A program made the translations under genes and the position numbers. This document shows positions 10,330 to 22,426 of a stretch of DNA of 64,000 nucleotides, piece after piece. The stretch is from Primula veris (lineage: Eukaryota > Streptophyta > Magnoliopsida > Ericales > Primulaceae): positions 17,847,211 to 17,911,210 of the forward strand of contig OY821741.1 of assembly GCA_963682055.1 (NCBI GenBank). The letters run 5' to 3'. Within the stretch, counting starts at the first letter, position 1. The number at the start of each line of letters is the position of its first letter. The notes under the pieces are model-generated. The model ran no database searches, was not told the origin of the DNA, and saw nothing but the letters and a program-made list of their open reading frames with translations.

Positions 10330-10958
10330 TTATGAGATATAATATGCAAAACTGACAAGTTTAAAATGTTTGGTTGGAGATTTCATACCTTCACTTACCT
10401 TTTCAATGATAGTGATCAGATGATAACCCTTTTGAGACCTTTTGCCATGTACCAATTTTTCCACACTTAGATTTTCCTCTGTTGTAGGTTCAGTTGTAAC
10501 CGACATTGGAACCGAGTCATTGTCCTCAACTTTTTCATTGGTTGCTAGCTTATCACTCTCAGTTGCAACCGGTGTTTTAACTCCTTCATGTTGCTTCTCT
10601 TCTTTAACTGCATATTTAGCGATATCTTGGACTACAATTTTACTATTGTCACCACTACCAAATAAATCAGCGTTACCCAAGCTAACAATACTTGAAACAT
10701 GCTTAGAACATCCACTATCAAAGCAACAAGAATTAGGTGTAGTATTTTTAAAAGAAGTAATTGTAGCTTTATTGCATTTAATTATATCATTCTTCTTTTT
10801 GACAACCCAAACCTGCTTAAAAATTGGTTTACGAACTTGATTAAAACCTTTTTTATTTTCAGAAAACCTTTTAAAACAATTCTTTTTAAGTGACCATGTT
10901 TATTACAAAAATAACACCGCTTCAAGTAATTTCCAGTTGTAGCCTTTGTTGGTTTCCG
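10330..10958 (-). pseudogene. Copia zinc-knuckle and integrase-RT linker fragments
   Basis: Two joined relics. Around 10860-10958 the minus strand encodes TTGNYLKRCYFCNKHGHL, a CCHC knuckle lacking its last cysteine. Around 10330-10680 it encodes a low-complexity linker ending GYHLITIIEKVSEGMKSPTK, which matches the linker before reverse transcriptase in the element at 30.7-35.6 kb (HSLDNVIGEVTSGMKNRG). Protease, integrase and most of RT that should lie between are deleted. Confidence 0.7.
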
Positions 10959-12305
10959 TGTACGAAATAACAATTAAACAATAATAAAGGACTAAAAAGA
11001 AATAATCAAAAACCAGTGTAATCTTTATTAATTCAGAATTCAAATTGAAATTACAGATTACAACATGTACGTACTGAATAGAAATTAAAGCAAACGTTAT
11101 TCAGATTATTATCAATTAATAATCTGATGTACTGAATTGCAATAAATAAAAACTGTCGGACTGGAAAGTATAAACTTAACAGCCGGACTGTTCTGATTGA
11201 AATCGAAATTACAGGACTGAATTGAAACTGTTCTAATTACAAAATTAAATTACAGAATTGAAATTACATAACAGAAACAGTACTTTAAAGAAATTACAGA
11301 AACGTAAAAACAGAATTGAAAAATTACAGCTAAGTACAGCAAATTAAAATAATGAAATAAAATTGCAAAATTGAAAAGACAAAAATATAAATTACAGAAT
11401 TTAAAATTGCGGTAATTAAAAGACAGAATTGAAAAGACGAGACGACTGTAAACAATCTGTCCTTAACCGATATTCGTCTAACCACCTTAAAGTTTCTGGT
11501 TGCGTTGGCGCTTCGATCCCAATGTACAACGTCTCGGATGACTCTCCGAATACTGGCGACGAGTCAAGGTCGAGCTGTTGGTGGGTGGTTCTCTCTCTTT
11601 CTAATATGCTATGGAAAATTATGAATGCTGTTTTTTCAGAATGTAAAAGTATTTTTGAGAGTGGGGGAGAGCTGCCTACTTATAGGCTAGGCTGAAATCT
11701 CAGCCATAATGGTCACTTAATTCAGTTTTCAAAACTGCTGAATTAATGATGCAATTATTCTTTGGGAATGTTTTGTTATTATTCAAAACTCTCAGACTTT
11801 CTTGGAATTGGAACATTCCCCAAGTCCCAAGTCTCTCACCGACGCCCGTGCCCGAGCCCGTGCCCGAGACCGAGACCGAGACCCGAGACCGAGCGAGCAC
11901 GTGTGTGGTACACTTACCTACACACACACATATGAGGCTACACATTATTACCACTCTTTAGTGGTGAATATGTATATAAACTATTCAAAATAGTTTTTCT
12001 TTTTTGATGTGGGATAATCATTTGGGTGGCTTCCCCATCCATTTGATTTCCCACTTACTCTCCCAAAATTCCAGATTTCGTCTCTCCATGGTCCAATTTC
12101 GGAGCCAATTTCCATTCACACCCATTCACCGAATAGGTCATGCGATATACCGTTTCGAAGCTTGTCACACAAGCTACTCAAACCACTTAATTACAGAGTC
12201 TAAACTTTATATTCTTCGCATGGAATTTGACCAAACTTTTGGATTCGTGACCAATTCGAAAAACACCATATTTCATGGTTTTTTCCAACGGCTTTAGTTG
12301 AAACT
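10959..12305 (-). mobile_element. LTR-like block inserted in the decayed Copia
   Basis: About 1.35 kb foreign to the Copia frame. On the plus strand it starts TGTACGAAATAAC. On the minus strand it has a TATA-like promoter (cctataagtaggc, near 11680) followed by a 5'-leader-like region, as in an LTR with promoter, R and U5. It could be a solo LTR. I found no matching 5-bp flanks, so boundaries and class are uncertain. The ORFs at 11429-11695 and 12004-12297 are not convincing. Confidence 0.4.
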
Positions 12306-13088
12306 CTAATCAAATTATTCGTAGTCTTTGGCTTTATTTATATTCTTACAAAGAATACTAATCTTAATCAAATAGAAAGTGTTTCCTTCTTTCTTTCATT
12401 CCTTCTCTGACTAGGATTATTCTTTTCTCTTCAACTCTTCTAATCCAACAAGAAAACCTCTTCATTCTCCTCAATCTAATATTCTAATACTAGTAATTGT
12501 GCCCCACGCGTTGCGTATACGATATGCAATGACATAAATATGATCTCGACAAATAAAGTTGATATTTTCTTAAAAAATTAATATCGAATAAATAAATATA
12601 GTAAATTAACAATCATATGTAAAAGACTAATATAATTTTTTACTTATAAAAAAAATATACATGATGATTTTGTTTGGAATATAAATATGTGTGGAAAATA
12701 ACATGTATTTAAGTTATTTTTTAATTTTTAATTGAATGAAAACATTTAAAAGTAATTATAATATTAGAGTGATGATATTTTTGGAAAATTTAGATAAAAT
12801 TTGGCAGCCTCAGCTTTCTTGGGTTAACTTATATTAATAGTATAGTATGATTGCACGAAATCTTCTCGACATGCTGCTCGTGTTTCTGGACCTTCTAGAA
12901 TATCTTTGACTTGATCGCCAAGTAATCTGTCCAGCAGTTTCAGTCATAACTGAGTTTATAACTGCAACCTATATTTAACCACAACTTAACAAACGTGTCA
13001 CGCATTAACTGTTAACACACTAAGAGTTTAATATAAGTTAACTAACTATATTTTTAACAATATGATAACAAACAAATATGATATAAAA
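12306..13088 (-). repeat. 5' LTR copy of the decayed Copia
   Basis: Matches 7330-7720 through ctttatttatattcttacaa, aaatagaaagtgtttccttc, tttgacttgatcgccaagta and ttaactgttaacacactaag. It is interrupted at 12490-12850. Confidence 0.7.
12490..12850 (-). mobile_element. Short Helitron-like element
   Basis: A 361-bp insertion relative to the other LTR copy. On the minus strand it begins TCATACTATACTATTAATA and ends GCACAATTACTAG, i.e. a 5' TC and 3' CTAG, and sits between host A and T without target duplication, all as in Helitrons. Near the 3' end is the CGCAACGCG inverted repeat. No Rep/helicase is present. Confidence 0.6.
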
Positions 13089-13316
13089 GAGAACTTGATA
13101 GTTTAATATAAGTTTTCTCTATACCTCTGAAAAAGAACTTGATTATGAAATATGTTCTTGAGCTAACGACAATCGAATTCAGACCACATATTAAAGAGAC
13201 TTGAAACTTAGCCACGTTATACAATATATGTTTGCCACCCCTGCTTAGAACACAATAAAGTTAATAAAAAACAAATCCAACATTCATTTTGTTTAGGCAA
13301 AAAGTATATTGATTTG
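13089..13316. other. Non-coding spacer
   Basis: AT-rich sequence between two retroelement blocks. A 'gccacccctgc' motif near 13235 might be a hAT terminus, but no partner was found. Confidence 0.4.
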
Positions 13317-13767
13317 TGAAAGAAACTATTGCTCAAGTTTGAAGCTGCAGTTACGCTTTCAGTTATAATTCAACTTTGAATAGACATAACTGAATAAACA
13401 TAAACAAACACACTAAGCTTTGTTAATGAAGTTCAACCTTGATAGGTCTATGTATTCGAGGCACTGATAAATATATATTGATATGTCAAAGGATAGTACT
13501 GACAACCTTGTTACAATACTCTCGTGTATATGCGTAACTCTCAATTCACAACTAAGGCACTACCAATCTATTTAGGCCATAACCTATGATTAAATCACTC
13601 GTATTTATTTTTCTCCTTGATCGGAATAAGAACTCTCTATGTATATTTTTTTTCTTAAGAAGTACTTCTAACTTATGGAAATGCTCTAACAGTTACAAAA
13701 ATATTTCAAACCAAACTAAATCCTCTTTCTTTATCTTGATTATCTTCTCTTTTTCCATATTTTAAAT

Positions 13768-14120
13768 TGAGAAAATTAAGGATTGGTCCACGAAAACAAA
13801 AGTATTTAAGGATTGGTCCAGCTATAAAATTTATTTAAGGATTGGTCCATCATTTCTGAAACTAATTAAGGATTGGTCCATTTCCACTAATTAACAAATA
13901 AAAATAAAAAAAATCCGAAAAAATAAAAAAATTCCAGAAAATAAAAATGCAAAAATGAAAAAATAAAAAAAATATGAAAAAATAAAAAAAAAAAAAACAA
14001 AAGAGGCAAAACCCCGAAAAAACACGATTTTTTTTTAAAAAATCTCAAAAAATCAAAAAAAAATCCCAAAAAATCAACAAAAATCTAAAATTAACAAAAA
14101 TCCGAAAACGCAAAAAAAAA
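13768..14120 (+). repeat. Left long TIR of the 4.6-kb element
   Basis: Contains four copies of aaggattggtcca at 13778, 13808, 13837 and 13868 (about 30-bp spacing), then A-rich sequence with short motifs shared in inverse with 18065-18387. Confidence 0.8.
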
Positions 14121-17100
14121 AACAGTTCAGACTGTTTTTAAAATAGTTCAGACTGTTTTTAAAATAGTTCAGTCTGCTTTTAAAATGACTTAAAAATAGT
14201 TCAGACTGTTGTTTTAAAAAAAAAACAGTTCGGACTGTTTTGAAAAAAAATAGTTCGGACTGTTTTGAAAAAAAACAGTTCGGACTGTTTTGAAAAAAAA
14301 CAGTTCGGACTGTTTTGAAAAAAAAAACAGTTCGGACTGTTTTTAAAAAAAAAAAAGTTCGCACTGTTTTGAAAAAAAAAACAGTTCGCACTGTTTTAAA
14401 AAAAAAACAGTTCGCACTGTTTTAAAAAAAAAACAGTTCGCACTGTTTTAAAAAAAAACAGTTCGCACTGTTTTAAAAAAAAACAGTTCGGACTGTTTTA
14501 AAAAAAAAAGTTCGGACTGTTTTAAAAAAAAAAAGTTCGGACTGTTTTTAAAAAAAAAAAAGTTCGGACTGTTTTTAAAAAAAACAGTCCGGACTGTTTT
14601 AAAAAATAACAGTCCGGACTGTTTTAACTGTTTTTAAAAAAAAACAGTCCGGACTGTTTAAAAAAAAATAGTTCAGACTGTTTTTAAAATGACTTAAAAA
14701 TAGTTCAGACTGTTTTTAAAAAAAAAACAGTTCAGACTGTTTTTAAAAAAAAAACAGTTCAGACTGTTTTTTTTTTAAAAAAAGTTCAGACTGTTTTTAA
14801 AAAAAACCAGTTCAGACTGTTTTAAAAAAAACAGTTCGGACTGTTTTTAAAAAAAACAGTCCGGACTGTTACTGTTTTAAAAAAAAACAGTCCGGACTGT
14901 TTGAACAAAAAAAACAGTCCGGACTGTTTTAAAAAATAACAGTCCGGACTGTTTTAACTGTTTTTAAAAAAAACAGTCCGGACTGCTTTAAAAAAAAAAC
15001 AGTGCGGACTGTTTTAAAAAAAACAGTGCGGACTGTTTTAAAAAAAACAGTTCAGACTGTTTTTAAAATAGTTCGGACTGTTTTTAAAATGACTTAAAAA
15101 TAATTCAGACTGTTTTTAAAAAAAAACAGTTCAGACTGTTTTTTTTAAAAAAAAGTTCGGACTGTTTTGAAAAAAAAACAGTTCGGACTGTTTTGAAAAA
15201 AAAACAGTCCGGACTGTTTTAAAAAAAAAAAAACAGTCCGGACTGTTTTAAAAAAAACAGTCCGGACTGTTTTAAAAAAAACAGTCCGGACTGTTTTAAA
15301 AAAAACAGTGCGGTCCGGGCTGTTTTAAAAAAAAACAGTGCGGACTGTTTTGAAAAAAAAAACAGTCCGGACTGTTTTGAAAAAAAAAACAGTCCGGACT
15401 GTTTTGAAAAAAAAAACAGTCCGGACTGTTTTGAAAAAAAAAAACAGTCCGGACTGTTTTGAAAAAAAAACAGTCCGGACTGTTTTGAAAAAAAAACAGT
15501 CCGGACTGTTTTGAAAAAAAAACAGTCCGGACTGTTTTGAAAAAAAAACAGTCCGGACTGTTTTTAAAAAAACAGTCCGGACTGTTTTTAAAAAAAACAG
15601 TGCGGTCCGGGCTGTTTTAAAAAAAAACAGTGCGGACTGTTTTTTAAAAAAAACAGTGCGGACTGTTTTATAAAAAAAACAGTCCGGACTGTTTTAAAAA
15701 AAAAAAACAGTTCGCACTGTTTTAAAAAAAAAACAGTCCGGACTGTTTTAAAAAAAAAACAGTGCGCACTGTTTTAAAAAAAAAACAGTGCGGACTGTTT
15801 TTAAAAAAAAAACAGTCCGGACTGTTTTTAAAAAATAACAGTCCGGACTGTTTTAACTGTTTTTAAAAAAAAACAGTCCGGACTGTTTTTAAAAAAAACA
15901 GTCCGGACTGCTTTAAAAAAAAACAGTGCGGACTGTTTTAAAAAAAACAGTGCGGACTGTTTTAAAAAAAACAGTGCGGACTGTTTTAAAAAAAAACAGT
16001 TCAGACTGTTTAAAAAAAACAGTTCAGACTGTTTTTAAAATAGTTCAGACTGTTTTTAAAATGACTTAAAAATAGTTCAGACTGTTTTTTTAAAAAAAAA
16101 GTTCAGACTGTTTTGAAAAAAAACAGTTCGGACTGTTTTGAAAAAAAAACAGTTCGGACTGTTTTAAAAAAAAAACAGTCCGGACTGTTTTAAAAAAAAA
16201 AAAACAGTCCGGACTGTTTTAAAAAAAACAGTGCGGTCCGGGCTGTTTTAAAAAAAAACAGTGCGGACTGTTTTGAAAAAAAAAAACAGTCCGGACTGTT
16301 TTGAAAAAAAAAACAGTCCGGACTGTTTTAAAAAAAAAAACAGTCCGGACTGTTTTGAAAAAAAAAAACAGTCCGGACTGTTTTGAAAAAAAAACAGTCC
16401 GGACTGTTTTGAAAAAAAAACAGTCCGGACTGTTTTTAAAAAAACAGTCCGGACTGTTTTAAAAAAAAACAGTGCGGACTGTTTTTTAAAAAAAACAGTC
16501 CGGACTGTTTTAAAAAAAAAAAACAGTTCGCACTGTTTTAAAAAAAAAACAGTCCGGACTGTTTTAAAAAAAAAAACAGTGCGCACTGTTTTAAAAAAAA
16601 AAACAGTGCGGACTGTTTTTAAAAAAAAAACAGTCCGGACTGTTTTTAAAAAAAAACAGTCCGGACTGTTTTAAAAAATAACAGTCCGGACTGTTTTTAA
16701 AAAAAACAGTCCGGACTGTTTTTAAAAAAAACAGTCCGGACTGCTTTAAAAAAAAACAGTGCGGACTGTTTTAAAAAAAACAGTGCGGACTGTTTTAAAA
16801 AAAACAGTGCGGACTGTTTTAAAAAAAAACAGTTCAGACTGTTTAAAAAAAACAGTTCAGACTGTTTTTAAAATAGTTCAGACTGTTTTTAAAATGACTT
16901 AAAAATAGTTCAGACTGTTTTTAAAAAAAAACAGTTCGGACTGTTTTGAAAAAAAAAACAGTTCGGACTGTTTTGAAAAAAAAACAGTTCGGACTGTTTT
17001 GAAAAAAAAAACAGTTCGGACTGTTTTGAAAAAAAAACAGTTCGGACTGTTTTGAAAAAAAAACAGTTCGGACTGTTTTAAAAAAAAACAGTTCGGACTG

Positions 17101-18080
17101 TTTTAAAAAAAAAACAGTCCGGACTGTTTTTTTAAAAAAAACAGTCCGGACTGTTTTTAAAAAAAAACAGTGCGGACTGTTTTAAAAAAAACAGTGCGGT
17201 CCGGGCTGTTTTAAAAAAAAACAGTGCGGACTGTTTTTAAAAAAAAACAGTCCGGACTGTTTTAAAAAAAAAACAGTTCGCACTGTTTTAAAAAAACAGT
17301 TCGCACTGTTTTAAAAAAAAACAGTCCGGACTGTTTTAAAAAATAACAGTCCGGACTGTTTTAACTGTTTTTAAAAAAAAAACAGTCCGGACTGTTTTTA
17401 AAAAAAACAGTCCGGACTGCTTTAAAAAAAAACAGTGCGGACTGTTTTAAAAAAAACAGTGCGGACTGTTTAAAAAAAACAGTTCAGACTGTTTTTAAAA
17501 TAGTTCAGACTGTTTTTAAAAAAAAAAACAGTTCAGACTGTTTTTTAAAAAAAAAAGTTCAGACTGTTTTGAAAAAAAACAGTTCGGACTGTTTTGAAAA
17601 AAAAACAGTTCGGACTGTTTTGAAAAAAAAACAGTTCGGACTGTTTTAAAAAAAAAACAGTTCGGACTGTTTTAAAAAAAAACAGTTCGGACTGTTTTAA
17701 AAAAAAAACTGTCCGGACTGTTTTAAAAAAAAAAAACTGTCCGGACTGTTTTAAAAAAAAAAACAGTCCGGACTGTTTTTAAAAAAAAAAACAGTGCGGA
17801 CTGTTTTAAAAAAAACAGTGCGGTCCGGGCTGTTTTAAAAAAAAACAGTGCGGACTGTTTTTAAAAAAAACAGTCCGGACTGTTTTAAAAAAAAAACAGT
17901 CCGGACTGTTTAAAAAAAAACAGTCGGGACTGTTTTTAAAAAAAAACAGTTCAGACTGTTTTTAAAATGACTTAAAAAAGTTTAGACTGTTTTTGGTTCA
18001 GACTGTTTTTAAAATGACTTAAAATGGTTCAGACTGTTTTTAAAATGATTTAAAATAGTTCAGACTGTTTTTTTTTTTGC
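14120..18080. repeat. CAGTCCGGACTG satellite, about 160 units
   Basis: Nearly 4 kb of units of about 20-27 bp: a 12-bp palindrome (CAGTCCGGACTG or variants with ttcgga, tgcgga, ttcgca, ttcaga in the middle) followed by TTTT(A/G)AAAAAAA. Variants cluster in blocks, and landmarks such as cagtgcggtccgggctg and aaaatgacttaaaaatag recur at intervals of several hundred bases, indicating higher-order duplication. Open frames across it (14074-14391, 16248-16586) only reflect the repeat. Confidence 0.97.
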
Positions 18081-18387
18081 TTTTTGGGATTTTTGTTGAT
18101 TTTAGATTTTTGTTGATTTTATGAGTTTTTTTTTTATTTTTTGGGATTTTTTAAAAAAAAAATATATTTTTTCGGGGTTTTGCCTCTTTTAATTTTTTTT
18201 GCATTTTTTCATATTTTTTTTATTTTTGCATTTTTGTATTTTTATTTTCTGGAATTTTTTTATTTTTTTTGATTTTTTACATTTTTATTGGTTAGTTAGG
18301 GGAAATGGACCAATCCTTAATTAGTTTCAATTTCATGGACCAATCCTTAAATACTTTTGTTTTCATGGACCAATCCAAAATTTACCC
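18065..18387 (-). repeat. Right long TIR of the 4.6-kb element
   Basis: Inverted partner of 13768-14120. Three tggaccaatcc motifs at 18306, 18336 and 18366 (30-bp spacing) correspond to three of the four on the left; the outermost has aaaa instead of ctta. Confidence 0.8.
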
Positions 18388-18640
18388 TTTTAAATATCAT
18401 TTTATCCGATTGCTTTACTTGTGGGCGATGAAACAACTTTAAACCAATCTACTTCAATTAAATATTTGACTGAATCAACTTCTCTCTGTATCTTTTCCAA
18501 TCTTTAATAGCCTATCAACTTATACTAAAACAAGGAAACAATTAAGGGAATATTTTTATATCCATAGTGACAAACAATTAAGGGCATCGTTTTAGAACAA
18601 TAATTTTGGCAGACATGTTAGTCATCTTCTGTACCTAACA

Positions 18641-18653
18641 ATCTCCCTATTTG
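18641..18653 (-). other. Polypurine tract of the left half-element
   Basis: Minus strand aaatagggagat immediately before the LTR start TGTTAGG. Confidence 0.7.
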
Positions 18654-19065
18654 TTATTTAATTTTGGCAGAAACTAAAGTTGAGACACACAAACTCCCAT
18701 ATACGCATAAATTTATCATAATATATCAACAATTTAAGCACATTAGGAAATTGTCACAAACTTCCTCTATGTTATTATTCAGTTATAACTTAATATTCCA
18801 TTATACAACTCCCCCTCAACTTTTGAGTTGCAATTTAACTTTTAGTTATAACTCTCATGTCAGTTTCACACACAATATTTCAAGTATTTCAAAGAAAGCA
18901 TAACAAATATATGAACATCCTAAATACTTAAATACCATAATCCCAATCTGAGAGTTAACAGAATTGAGAAACAAAAGCAACAAAAAAATAGGATTTGAAG
19001 CAAGTCTTAACAATCAGCTCTAATTTTTTTACTATCATCTCTTCTCAATACTTTCTCCCCCTCTT

Positions 19066-20400
19066 TTAAACAAAAAAAAAATACAAAATATAAGAAATTA
19101 AGCTTTCGTCACTCGGATTTTCTGAGTTATCAACTTTTTTGTCACTCCGAACATTAGCTTCATTACTCATAGAAGTTGCCCCGTTGCTAGTATCATCACT
19201 TGCGGCACATTCACCGAATTGAGCACATGCATCATCATCATCAGCAGCATTGTCACTATTAGAAACTTCATCCACTAAGCCCTTATCAATAGCCCGACTA
19301 GTTCCCAACCAACTTTTCCGGACCACAACCTTCTTAAACCTTACTAAGCTCACATCCTCACTCTCTGTTTGTTCACTACTCTTAGCAGACAGTTCCACAT
19401 AAGGAAAACTTCATAATTCTTACATTTTTCTATTTTAATAAAATCCAAAAAAAATCAATTTTTAAGAGACAAATCTTTCTACTTTTTCTTAAGAGCTTTT
19501 TGATCTACCTCAATATCTAGAACCATTTGTTCAATATACATAAGTAAAGTGTCAGAAGAACTAGAATCAGCAGAATCAGTTATAACTGACTTTCTAACTG
19601 ACCTAGAGGCAGAAATAAATCCTTCCAACCCTTTAATGTCAGTCACATGACCATCAGATATAAGTCTCTTAGATACAAAAAATTTAGGTAGATCAAAAGA
19701 TTTATTCTCAAATTTAGATATCACAAGGTTTTACGAACCTGACTAAAAATAATGTCACAAATCAAGGCACGAAAGGGTAAAACTTTATGTTTTGACCTCA
19801 ATGTAATAGAGCCCCTAACAAACCTAAACACGAGCACATTGTTTGGTTCAAGTGGTTGAGAACCTAATATACCACGCTGACCAATAGGCTTTGATCTCTG
19901 GCACCTGCAAATTAGGTTACCTCCAAAGACAAGGTTATTAATTATAAAAAAACAAAAAAACGAAACACATGAATCCAAAATCAATTTCCATATGACAGCA
20001 ATATCTTTATTAATCAAAGTGCCCTGCTTAATAGGAGTCCAATTAAAAATAGCAATTTATGAAGAATAACATAAGATAATTTGTATCAACGGCCCTAATC
20101 CCCTTCCCATACCAACTCAGTTCCTTCTTAGTTAAAACCGAAACCATGACATTTGTTTTTATAGTCAATCACATCCTTAATAATTACCGTACCATCCAAA
20201 CCAAAGTACTTGTTAATCACAACAAGAGTAAAATCAATGGTATGACCTTTAATAAACACTCTTCCAAACTTATCAGATGAATGATAAAAATGCATCAGAA
20301 CAGAGATTCGCATAAAATTCCCTAACAACTTTCTCATAATACACAACAGCATGTTTTAGAGTTTTTTGAAGATTAACATCACACAAGTTGAAGCACATAA
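19066..20400 (-). pseudogene. Sirevirus env-like/extra ORF remnant
   Basis: Minus-strand fragments in several frames. 20352-20128 contains SSDKFGRVFIKGHTIDFTLV and NKYFGLDGTVIIKDVIDYK. Near 19830-19730 are fragments like RSKHKVLPFRALICDI. 19724-19479 contains DGHVTDIKGLEGFISASRSV. 19398-19066 has a Ser/Asp/Glu-rich tail. The same order is found in the plus-strand copy at 25300-26440 and, in better shape, at 36516-37795. The ORF lies between Pol and the 3' LTR as in Sireviruses with an extra ORF. Frameshifts and stops make it non-functional. Confidence 0.7.
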
Positions 20401-20529
20401 TCTTTAATAGGCGTGTATTTACTCAGATTCACTTCTCTCTTACCCCAAACAACTTCTGGTTGTACATTTTCATACTTATTAGGCAATTTTCTATCCCGTT
20501 CACTTTTTAATCTTTTATTAAGCTCATGT

Positions 20530-21800
20530 TCAAAAAATAGAACTTATTTAAATTTAAGTCCAAAATATAAAAACAAATGAAAATATAAACAAATAAAACA
20601 TAAAAATTTCAAAACTTCTAAACTTCTAAAAAATAATTAAAAAAAGGTCAAAATAGTTATAAAAATGTAATTTTATTAATAAAATCAAAAAAAAAATCAA
20701 AATACAATTCAAAAAATATTGTGCATGCATTTTTCTCGATTGTGTATGCACTTTATTGACTTGTGTTTGCATTTTTTCTGAATGTGTATGCACTTTTTTA
20801 GATGTTTATGAAAAGTCTCGATTTGTATGCACTTATTTAGTATTATGTATGTAATTTGCTCGATTTTATATGCAATTTATGGATTGTGTATGCACTTTCT
20901 TGATTGTGTGTATGTAATTTTCTAGATGTGTATGCACTTTTTTAGATGTGTATGTAAAATTCTCGATGTTTATATACTTATTTAATATTATGTACGCATT
21001 TTCCTCCATTTTATATGCACTTTTCTCGATTGTGTATGCCCTTTCCTCGATTGTCTGTGCACGTACGTGTATGCACTTTTCTTGATTGTGTCCGAATCTC
21101 TACTTTACGGAAACACTATTATTTCTGGTGCCATTATTCCTACTTCTGCATCTATTGGTTTGCACTTTTGCATACACAATACAGAAAAATGCATACACAA
21201 TACGGAAAAATGCATACATAAATAATATAGAAAATTGCATAAACAATCCAGAAATTTTCATACACAATAAAAAAAAAATGTATACACAGTCAAAAAAAGT
21301 TCATACACAATCCCTAAAGTGGATACACAATCGAGGAAAGTGCATACATAATACTAAATAAGTGTATACAAATCGAGAATTTTATATACACATCTAGAAA
21401 AAGAGCATACACATTTAGAAAAGTGCATACATAAAATCAAGAAAATGTATACACAATCCATAAAATGCATATGAAATCGAGCAAAGTGCATACATAATAT
21501 TTAAAGTGCATACACATTTAAAAAAAGTATATACACATTCATAAAAAGTGCATAACAAATCAAGAAAGTGCATATACAAAACCAAGAAAGTGCATATACA
21601 ATCCAGAAAAGTGTATACACAATATTTTTTGAATTGTATTTTGATTTTTTTTTTAATTTGGATTTTATTGATAAAAAATATTTTTGTTGTTGAAGTTTTT
21701 TAATTTTTTTAATTTTTAAATTTTGATTTTTTTATTTAATTTTTGGGTTTATTTATTGGACCGGACTAGAACTTAAATAAGTTCACTTTTATGGACCTGT
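20530..21800. mobile_element. Foldback element built of GTGTATGCAC-type repeats
   Basis: Inserted in the left half-element; the right copy has only short sequence here. Ends carry an inverted gaacttatttaa motif (near 20541 and 21770). The left arm is a run of degenerate repeats around 'tgtgtatgcacttttctcgat', and the right arm is a run of the reverse complement ('aagtgcatacacaatc'), meeting around 21090-21170. No coding capacity; the short frames here are repeat-encoded. Exact ends and target duplication are unclear. Confidence 0.65.
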
Positions 21801-22426
21801 TGACAATTATCTGTACTTATTAATGGCCTCTTTATACAAAAACCTAGGTTTTTCATCATCCAAGCTAGAGGTATATACATATGCAGCTTTTAAGAGATCG
21901 CAATTATTTTTACCACTTTCTTTTATCTTTTTTATTAGATACAGTTTCAATTGAAGAGGAAGTAGAGTACAATTACTTATGCATTCTTTTTTTTTTTTAG
22001 TTTTACTGATTTTAGAAAGTTACTGAGGAGAAATACCTTTTAAATAAGCTATATGAATGTCTTATCGAGTATGGATTGAACATGTGGTTTAGAAATAGAG
22101 TTCTGTAATAAATTTAGAGAGAGAAAGGAAAAGTCGTATCACCAATTGTAATTGAAACAGAAACCCTAGATTTTTAATAACGTAGATAGGTTTTTTCAGC
22201 TTGATAAACATTAAGGATAATAATTTGAAAAAAAAAAATCAAATTTGGTCCATATCTATTTTAATTTGAACAAAGTATTTAAATTAGTTTTCTTTCCAAA
22301 TCCAAATTCAATCAAATCAAAACAGATACTCTTACCATCAAGCAACCAACCAAAATCAAGGATTAAACAGCTAACTCAATCCACATTACTCAACTTAATC
22401 TCCAATGTAGAATATTTTTAAATATA

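Larger units (their letters stand above)
6939..13088 (-). mobile_element. Decayed Copia (Sirevirus-like) element, minus strand
   Basis: Two related LTR copies in the same orientation (about 6939-8642 and 12306-13088) flank minus-strand Copia fragments: Gag-type zinc-knuckle sequence, integrase-RT linker and the RNase H C terminus. A polypurine tract abuts the left (3') LTR. The body is gutted by deletions and carries a hAT-like element in the 3' LTR, a Helitron-like element in the 5' LTR and a separate LTR-like block. I found no target duplication; the right boundary is uncertain. Confidence 0.7.
13768..18387. mobile_element. 4.6-kb long-TIR element filled with satellite
   Basis: Flanked by an 8-bp duplication TTTTAAAT (13760-13767 and 18388-18395). 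The uninterrupted LTR at 26880-27595 has a single gatattcaagatatg here, giving a clean empty site. Arms of roughly 320-350 bp are inverted copies of each other (iterated aaggattggtcca, then 'ggcaaaaccccgaaaaa', then 'atcaacaaaaatctaaaa'). The centre is entirely a short-unit satellite. There is no transposase, so it is non-autonomous. An 8-bp duplication suits hAT, and long TIRs suit MULE-like elements; the superfamily is unresolved. Confidence 0.85.
13317..18640 (-). repeat. 3' LTR of the left half-element, split by a 4.6-kb insertion
   Basis: Minus-strand start TGTTAGGTACAGAAGATGAC at 18640; the end near 13317 reads ...tttctttca. Without the insertion it is about 700 bp and matches the LTR at 26880-27595 along its length (for example gacatatcaatatatat, gttataactgaaagcgtaac). 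Confidence 0.8.

Noticed and set aside
11429..12297. Plus-strand frames at 11429-11695 and 12004-12297
   Set aside because: They lie in an LTR-like block whose promoter faces the other strand; the proteins match nothing I recognise.
14074..16586. Open frames of about 105-112 codons on the minus strand with repeating FFKTVRTVF
   Set aside because: They are translations of the CAGTCCGGACTG satellite with its A/T tracts; no start context, no complexity, and the frame survives only where unit lengths happen to be multiples of three.
20760..21620. Possible CRISPR-like or tandem coding repeat (tgtgtatgcac)
   Set aside because: Plant nuclear context, degenerate units without unique spacers, and two arms in opposite orientation: a foldback element, not a CRISPR array.
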